Source: Artemisia argyi
Lineage: Eukaryota; Streptophyta; Magnoliopsida; Asterales; Asteraceae
DNA: 64,000 bases
Direction: 5' to 3'
NCBI GenBank assembly: GCA_030686995.1
Contig: JARVZY010002400.1
Coordinates: 248,001 to 312,000 of the forward strand
Shown: positions 57,601-64,000 of the stretch, piece by piece
Position numbering within the stretch: the stretch's first letter is position 1
Layout of the letters: every line of letters starts with the position of its first letter
Position numbers and translations under genes: made by a program
Notes under the pieces: model-generated
Databases searched by the model: none
What the model saw: the letters and a program-made list of their open reading frames with translations, nothing else
What the model was told of the DNA's origin: nothing

Positions 57601-60600
57601 TGTAACACCCCAACCCGACACGGGTCAAAATGTCACATTATGGTGTCCATCAGAACAAACAAATGCAAGCGGAAGACTTATAATCATAAAGTTACAAAGG
57701 TATTCTAAGGTTACAAAAGAAATACTAACTCTATACAGGAAGAAATACAAATCCAAACAAAATCTAATCAATTCCAAATCCAAGCCTAGTCCAGATGTAA
57801 ATGGGCTTCTAATCATCGGGATAGTCCACTAATGCTCCTATGCACTCTTCACTCAATCCCAGCTTCCAACCTAAAACCTGCCGCAGGAAAAGAAATGCGG
57901 CTGAGCTTAAAAAGCCCAGTGAACAGATATATAACAAAATGAATAATCGGAACGTATATAAGTATAAGAAAAGAAATCATAAGCTCCTGCTGAAATGAAT
58001 ATCATCTGTCAAGTGCATAAGAGATCAACGATAACTGAACAAATATCATAATTCAAATGAATAATGAGTATGAAGAGTCAAGTGATAATATGAATCATAT
58101 AGTAACCAGAATCAAAGAGCACGTATCAACAAAGGCATGTCTACCCGAGACACTCGAATAGACACAAAGAACATAGGAAAGCCACGAGCCGACCTACCCG
58201 AGACACTCGAATAGATCTCAAATCACATAATCACATATCCGTCAATTCATAGGGTGTACATAGAGTAGCTAGCTCCAATGTACCAGACGTGAAAGGGGTA
58301 CAAGGCACGTACAGCCAGTCACAAAATCAAATCATATCATATCATATCATATCATATCAAACATACCTAGGATGCATCCATACGCCCCCACAAACAAATC
58401 ATATACAAAGTGGCCAAGTGATCACATATCATATCATAAACAGACGGGGACGCCGGGGACTAATCACACCGCCCCAGATAGTGTCATGCCATTGGTGCCA
58501 TCAATGACATGCCCATGGTACCTCCATGAGTAGACTAAAAACTCGGGCATCAGAACAGAACATATCAGAACAAACAAAGCAACAAAGCTATCCATAATCA
58601 TAGCAGAGCTCCCAGAGCATAACAGAACAGAATCTCATATCAAAGAGATAGTAATCAGATCATCATAACAGAATGGATAGCAAACAGAATCATATCAATG
58701 ATAATATCAAACGAATCATATCAAGGAATCATAGCAAAGGCTTATATCAAATGAATCTTATCATAGCAACGAATCAAAGTCAAGGATCGAAAAGTCATGA
58801 GATCAGAATCCTTACTGAGAAAGGATAGAATATCTGTACCTTAAACCGCCAACGAAACCATAACATAACCATAGGAATAGGAAGTCACTCCTTCTTCAGC
58901 GAATCTACACGAATTAATGATCGGCTTATTATTACTAGCTTGTTTTAAATCGGATTACTCGTTTTAGTCGGCTTTCCATTTTTAGTAACTTGCCAATTAT
59001 AGTAACTTTTCAAAAATAGTAACTCTTCTTTTTATAGTAAGTTTCCGCTTTAAGTAACTTTAACCATTTCAAGTAACTCTTTATTTTTAGCAGGTTTTCC
59101 GAATTAGTAAGTTTTCATATTTAGTAAGTTTTCCCGATTTAGTAAATTTCCCGAATTAGCCATAAATGATTTAAAGTAATTATGTAATTAAGTTTAACTA
59201 CTCAAAATGATTATTATTATTAGATTAAGGTTAATATGACCATATATGATAGTTTAAGGTTAAGAGTGTAATCTATATACATACACATTATTTCTCCAAA
59301 CCAAAACAAACCGTGACCCACCCTTTATTTTGTGGCAGAAAAATAAACCGAGACAACATTCTTTGTTATATTACTTACGAATCAACATAAAGTCCGAAAA
59401 CATGCATGCATTTTACTCTTTATATTATCATTAGTTCGAATCGAAAACGTCAAGCCGAAACATGCATGCATTCTTATTTTCTCTAGCTCATATAAGGTTA
59501 ATTTATTTTAAACGGTTTATAGTCAAACAAAAGATAGGATGGTTCACATGCGAAGCCTTTAAGAAACCATGTCGAAACTACTATATCAATATGAATATGC
59601 ATGAAATCTTTTATCTTTTGTTTGGCTCGTTAATATTGTAAGACAACATGTATTTGGTCGATTCGTTTATGTTTCTACTCGCTATTTTATGTGACCAGGT
59701 TATTATTCTATGTGACAAGAATTCATAACATGCATGCATTTCATTTCTTATTCACATATAGCAGGTTCAATATATCTCAAACAAATGGTAGGTCGACCAC
59801 GACAATGCGAACACTAACGTCAAAAAACAAAAACACAGGACATCAACCTCGATACAGCTCGCGAGATGTCACAAGCCACAACGTATATCTCGCCACACAA
59901 AATTAACCCACGACACCCTCTTTTGTGATAGAAAAATAAGCCGAGACAAACACCCATGATATATCCCATTTTAGCTTAATATGATTTGTGTATAATATAG
60001 AGTATGGGTCGTATAAGGGTGGTCAAAACATGAACAAAACAGATCCAATATAACAGGTTTTAGATCGACTTATATATGGTTCCATTTTATGATTTCATGT
60101 GAGCAAGTTTCTATGATTTCATGTTAGGTTTTATCATTTCATGTGAGCAGATTTCGTTTCATACATGCATGCACAAGACTAGTCGATCCATTTACTTATT
60201 AAGTGATATATTATACGTGAAGAGTAAGATCAAAGCAACAAAAATAGATGAAAGACGATACTCGTACCCTTGTGTGTGATTGGATGAATAAGAACCGAGA
60301 CACCTATGACCAACACCAAATGAATACAAAGTAGTTCACCACCCTCTCGCATATGATATATAAGGTACCACGACCAAAACCCTTAGAACCAGAATCATCA
60401 TGCTCGAAATCATTCCTTAGTACCCACTGAATGCACGAACCAGAACCATGTCTTTGAAGCTTTCTTGTTGATCGACTAGAGAGAAATAAAATGCTTGTGC
60501 CGTCACCTTTTAGATTAGGGTTTTATGTGTGAGATGGAAGTGGATTAGAGAGCCGTATATTTTGTGAATGAAGAATGAGGAAAGCGTGTATTTTAAGTTG

Positions 60601-61005
60601 GGAATGCCGTATAATATGCTAGAGTTTAGGAACCACCAAATCTTTTATTTAAACACGATATTTGGTTTTATCTTCTTATGCTTATCCCAATTTTAGACGT
60701 GTGAACATGGGGGAGAAAGGGTCCAATTTCATTTCAAATGTGTACAAGTAAAATGGTGCACTGAAATTTCGTTTCAAACTTAGGCTATATATATGATTCA
60801 TTTTGTTTAGGTATTTAATTTGTAATGTTTAGTTTAGGATTATAATGTGCAATTCATTTTTTATTTATTATTTTTTTTGTAAGGCCTTATATTACATATT
60901 AAAACACATTTAATCTTTAGGTTATAATTATAATCCGTATTTCAAAAGTTTAAAATTGAGGAGTATTTGGGTAATTTTAGGTGTTCAAAATATTCGGGTT
61001 TTACA
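57601..61005 (-). repeat. Gypsy-3 5' LTR (intact)
   Basis: 3405 bp, TGTAAAACCCGAATA to GGGTTGGGGTGTTACA on the minus strand. It preserves the empty CACTA target (ATGATATATCCC near 59956-59967) and has one more ATATC unit than the other LTR. Confidence 0.93.
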
Positions 61006-61208
61006 TTTACAAAGTTAAATTTTACTTGGAATGACATCCTTTCTACTATCTTGTTTGCATTGTTGGATGATCATATATAAGTTGAGAGTGTGATTGCTTA
61101 TATTCTCATTTTATGTTACGACTTCATGAGTTATCATGTATCATTATCGTCAACTAATTTTTTTTTTGTAGGTTCAAAATCCATGTATCCTTTCTTGGCA
61201 CTCGATTT

Positions 61209-61456
61209 AGGGGGAGTATTGTCCAAGGGGGAGCACTTGCATTATTCCGCTTTGCAACTCTCCTTTTTATTTCGACAAAAAGGGGGAGAATTTATATTAA
61301 ACTTGTTCTCATCCTTAACTCTTGCATATCATATCACATCATTCATGATATTGAGTAAAACAAGTTTAAAATTAAACTTTTAAAGACTTAACACTAGAAT
61401 TAGTGATTTACTTAAAAATAAAGTTTATGTTTTGTCATCAACAAAAAGAGGGAGAT
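61209..61456 (+). promoter_or_regulatory. Polypurine-tract array of A
   Basis: AGGGGGAG tracts at 61209-61216, 61225-61232 and 61277-61289, and the LTR-adjacent AAAAAGAGGGAGAT ending at 61456. Order and rough spacing match B. The last tract has mutated (GAGGGAG for GGGGGAG). The small open frame over this stretch (61090-61383) is not conserved in B and is not called. Confidence 0.75.
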
Positions 61457-62610
61457 TTTTAATACAAATATCGCCTAAAAATATTATTTATATTTTACGA
61501 TCTTTGCTAAGTTTTGTTAACGACAAAGTGTAAACTTTAGTTTTTAGTAAAACATGATTCTAGTTTTAATCTTGTATAAACTAGACTTTACATTTCATAT
61601 TAAACATAAGCATTGTTATATTTCCTAACATAGAAAATATAATATGACATCATGGCATGCATCATAAGCACTTATGGTAAGGTTACTATTCTTGGATGTG
61701 ACTTTCCATAAGACTTCTTATACACTACTTCTTACACATTATAGAAGGTCTCTTACTCTATCTATTGTGTGTTTGACTAGAAGTAACTTGATGTGACAAT
61801 GCTAGATATGGAAAGATTTCTTGAAGGCTTTGACTGTCAGACACTGGCGGAACCCTGGGGTTACAAGGACGGAATCCTTGTTTGGGTTCCGCCAGATCCG
61901 CCAGTGGTCTGGTTTGTTTGGCTATAAATACCAAGCCACTTGCAAGAAATCTCTTATCACTTTTAGCTATAGAATAGATACATACTCTCATTTATCTTAT
62001 CTAACTCAGTAGCAACTCACTTGTGTGATTCTCTTATGTAGAAAGGAAGTTCACAAGTTCATCCGAGAAGTTACAAGTATTCAACACGAAGTTGCAAGAC
62101 TTGTTAGCTTTGCATTGAGTAAACTCTTATAGTTTATACTTCATGTTTATCTTGTATTGAAGTGATCGGTTAGTATTTTAGACCTTAAAATACATAGTGT
62201 AATGGGAGTGGTTGTACTCTTGTAAAAGAACTCGACATCTAGCTTAGTGTCAGAAATAGTGGATAGGCGACGTTAGGTTGGTTCTACCTTGAACTAGGAC
62301 CCGGTATTTAGCTTTGTACCGGATAAAGTGTAAGCGACGATTATAGAGGTTTCTCCACCCGTAAAAGGAGCTTCTTGACTAGTGCTTGAAACTCTCGAGT
62401 TGGAAACTTGAGGTGTGGAGTAGGGCAAGGAAAAAGAGTCCTTGTAGCCGAACCACGATAAACAATTGTGTTGTGGTTTGATCATTTTTTTTTTATACTT
62501 GCACTTTATATATTGTCTTGTAGTTTAGATCTTTGATTAAACGTAAAGTTTCAAAAGATAATTAACTTAAAAAGCGGTAAACTATTCAACCCTACTTCTA
62601 GTTTTCCACA
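61457..62610 (+). repeat. SIRE-like A 3' LTR
   Basis: 1154 bp, TTTTAATACAAATATCGCC (first bases TG now TT) to CTAGTTTTCCACA. TATAAATA lies at 61924-61931, just behind the palindrome. It matches the LTRs of B along its length with many substitutions. Confidence 0.88.
61838..61912 (+). promoter_or_regulatory. GC-rich compound palindrome in A 3' LTR
   Basis: Three nested levels: AGACACTGGCGGA with TCCGCCAGTGGTCT (one bulge), GGCGGAACCC with GGGTTCCGCC, and ACAAGGA with TCCTTGT. It ends about 12 bases before the TATA box. Confidence 0.8.
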
Positions 62611-62615
62611 AAATA

Positions 62616-64000
62616 CTAATCACAAATGGGCATGAAACTATCAGCTAAACGAAGCCCTATGCCTTCAGCATGCTTATAAAGCTTAGTGCCAGGTAGAGGC
62701 TTTGTTAGTTGATCTGCTAAGTTTTCATCTGTGTGAACTTTGAGTAACTCGATTTCACCTATTTCGACTTGTTCTCGAACATAGTGATGTTTAATCGGGA
62801 AATGTCTGGTGCCTTTCATGATTCCAGGTTCATTGGCAAATGTAATTGCAACTGAGTTGTCGCAATACATTTTTATAGGTCCTTGAATCGATGGCATAAC
62901 CCCAAGCCCCGAAACAAACTTCCTAATCCAAACAGCTTCCATTGCAGCTTTTGAAGTAGCTATGTACTCACTTTTTGTTGCAGACATCGCTAATGGACTC
63001 TGCTTCTTGCTCCTCCAATCCACAGCTCCTCCGTTAATGACAAAGACATAACCCGTCTGAGACTTTGTATCATCTTTATCACCCTTCCAGGATGCATCAC
63101 GGTAACCTGTAACATCAAGTTCTGTAGTTGGATTACCCCCATAAACTAACAACATTTCTTTAGTAGCCCTAAGGTACTTAAGAATATTCTTAACAGCAAT
63201 CCAGTGAGCTTCACCTGGATTCTGCTGATATCGACTGGTTAAGTTATGAGCAAATGCCACATCAGGCCTTGTGCTTTTCACGGCATACATAATAGATCCC
63301 ACAGCCAAAGCATAAGGGACTCTCTTCATGCATTAGGTGTTGAAGCATAAACTTTGCTACTCAAGCCATGTTGCTCTCGCATCGGCAAATATCCTTTCTT
63401 GGAATTTTGCATATTGAATCTCTTCAATATTTTATTAATGTAAGCACTTTGACTTAATCCAATCAATCGTTGAGATCTATCTCTATATATATTATATCTT
63501 GATTCCAAGAATGAATGCAGCTTCCCCTAAATCTTTCATAGAAAAACACTTTCCAAGATATGCCTTAACCTTTTGCAAACTTGGAATGTCTTTTTCCATG
63601 ATCAATATTTCATCAACATATAAAATAAGTAAAATTACATCACTCCCACTAGCTTTATGATATACACATGGATCATCAAGATTTTGAGTGAATCCATACT
63701 TTTAATCTCACTATCAAATCTTTTATTCCATTGTCGTGATGCTTGCTTCAATCCATAAATGGATCTTTGAAATTTGCATACACGATTTGGAAATTCTAGA
63801 TTCACAAACCCCTCAGGCTACGCCATATAGATATCTTCATCTAGGCGACCATTTAAGAAGGCGGTTTTGACATCTATTTGCCAAATCTCATAGTCATAGT
63901 ATGCAGCTATAGCTATGATAATCCTAATAGCCCTAATGTTAGCTACTGGTGAAAAAGTCTCCTCGTAGTCAACATCAAAAGTTTGAGTATAGCCTTTAGC
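62616..64000 (-). pseudogene. pol: Copia E pol: reverse transcriptase and RNase H, broken
   Basis: Runs off the right edge; the 3' end is a stop at 62616-62618. RT is readable from the edge (GYTQTFDVDYEETFSPVA, IWQIDVKTAFLNG), with CAG to TAG at 63818-63820, a frameshift near 63700, and the active site altered to YVDE (63611-63622). Then come KIYRDRSQRLIGLSQ, a frameshift at 63326-63329, and RNase H open for 237 residues (RPDVAFAH, YRDASWKGD, KSEYIATS, YCDNSVAI, DQLTKPLPG). It is a different Copia lineage from A and B. SIRE-like A is inserted five bases behind its stop codon. Confidence 0.88.

Larger units (their letters stand above)
46485..61005 (-). mobile_element. Ty3/Gypsy family 3 (minus strand), pol remnants only, carrying a CACTA insertion
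   Basis: On the minus strand: 5' LTR (61005-57601), primer-binding site, 2522-bp internal region, polypurine tract, 3' LTR (55078-46485, split by the CACTA element). Target duplications TTTAC flank it at 46480-46484 and 61006-61010. LTR lengths are 3405 and 3400 bp once the CACTA element and its GAT are removed. The 5-bp difference equals one ATATC repeat. I noticed only three substitutions between the LTRs, so the insertion is very recent. Its pol is dead. Confidence 0.93.
61006..62610 (+). mobile_element. SIRE-like Copia element A, last segment (3' UTR and 3' LTR)
   Basis: Begins with the right TTTAC duplication of Gypsy-3, then 3' UTR that aligns to B (AATTTTACTTGGAATGA, TGCATTGTTGG), the polypurine array and the 3' LTR. 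Beyond 62610 lies the pol of Copia E, so this is the right end of A. Confidence 0.9.

Overview
This 64 kb window is plant nuclear repeat DNA, and I find no host gene. Every stretch I can place belongs to a nest of transposable elements: Ty1/Copia elements with extra genes behind pol, Ty3/Gypsy elements with LTRs of 3.0-3.4 kb, and a CACTA DNA transposon with plant-type ends. The proteins resemble repeat proteins I associate with Asteraceae such as Tanacetum, Chrysanthemum or Artemisia. That family assignment is from memory and not firm.

The nest, from outside in. (1) A decayed minus-strand Copia pol (Copia E, 62611-64000) is the outer host. (2) SIRE-like Copia A (+ strand) lies against it. 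Its pieces are 15776-19689, 45650-46484 and 61006-62610, and they read on from one another. (3) Three insertions split or cut A. A minus-strand non-coding Copia-like element (D, 13446-15775) is itself joined on the left by the Gypsy-1 array (1-13445). The Gypsy-2 array (19690-45649) sits in A's second accessory gene with a perfect 5-bp duplication AATTC. Gypsy-3 (minus, 46485-61005) sits in A's 3' UTR with duplication TTTAC. (4) Inside these, a second SIRE-like element B (minus, 19969-31597) lies in the first Gypsy-2 LTR with duplication GTTTAG. A 5.19 kb CACTA element (48840-54030) lies in one Gypsy-3 LTR with duplication GAT.

The two SIRE-like copies are the most informative part. Both have the order pol, palindrome, 5'-UTR intron, ORF1, palindrome, TATA box, ORF2, polypurine-tract array, LTR. 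A GC-rich compound palindrome built on GGCGGAACCC and GGGTTCCGCC recurs eight times: just upstream of the LTR TATA box, at the gag-pol junction, between pol and ORF1, and between ORF1 and ORF2. ORF1 has a conserved 5'-UTR intron and ORF2 a conserved TATA box, so these elements look like several stacked transcription units.

All three Gypsy families are defective but young. Gypsy-1 has a one-base gag frameshift and an eroded pol. Gypsy-2 keeps only leader, gag and polypurine tract. Gypsy-3 has pol scraps between nearly identical LTRs. This fits mobilisation in trans. Gypsy-1 and Gypsy-2 are both tandem arrays in which neighbouring units share an LTR. Related RNA-like hairpins recur beside the primer-binding site (Gypsy-1 and -2) and just before the polypurine tract (all three), the latter with compensating base changes.
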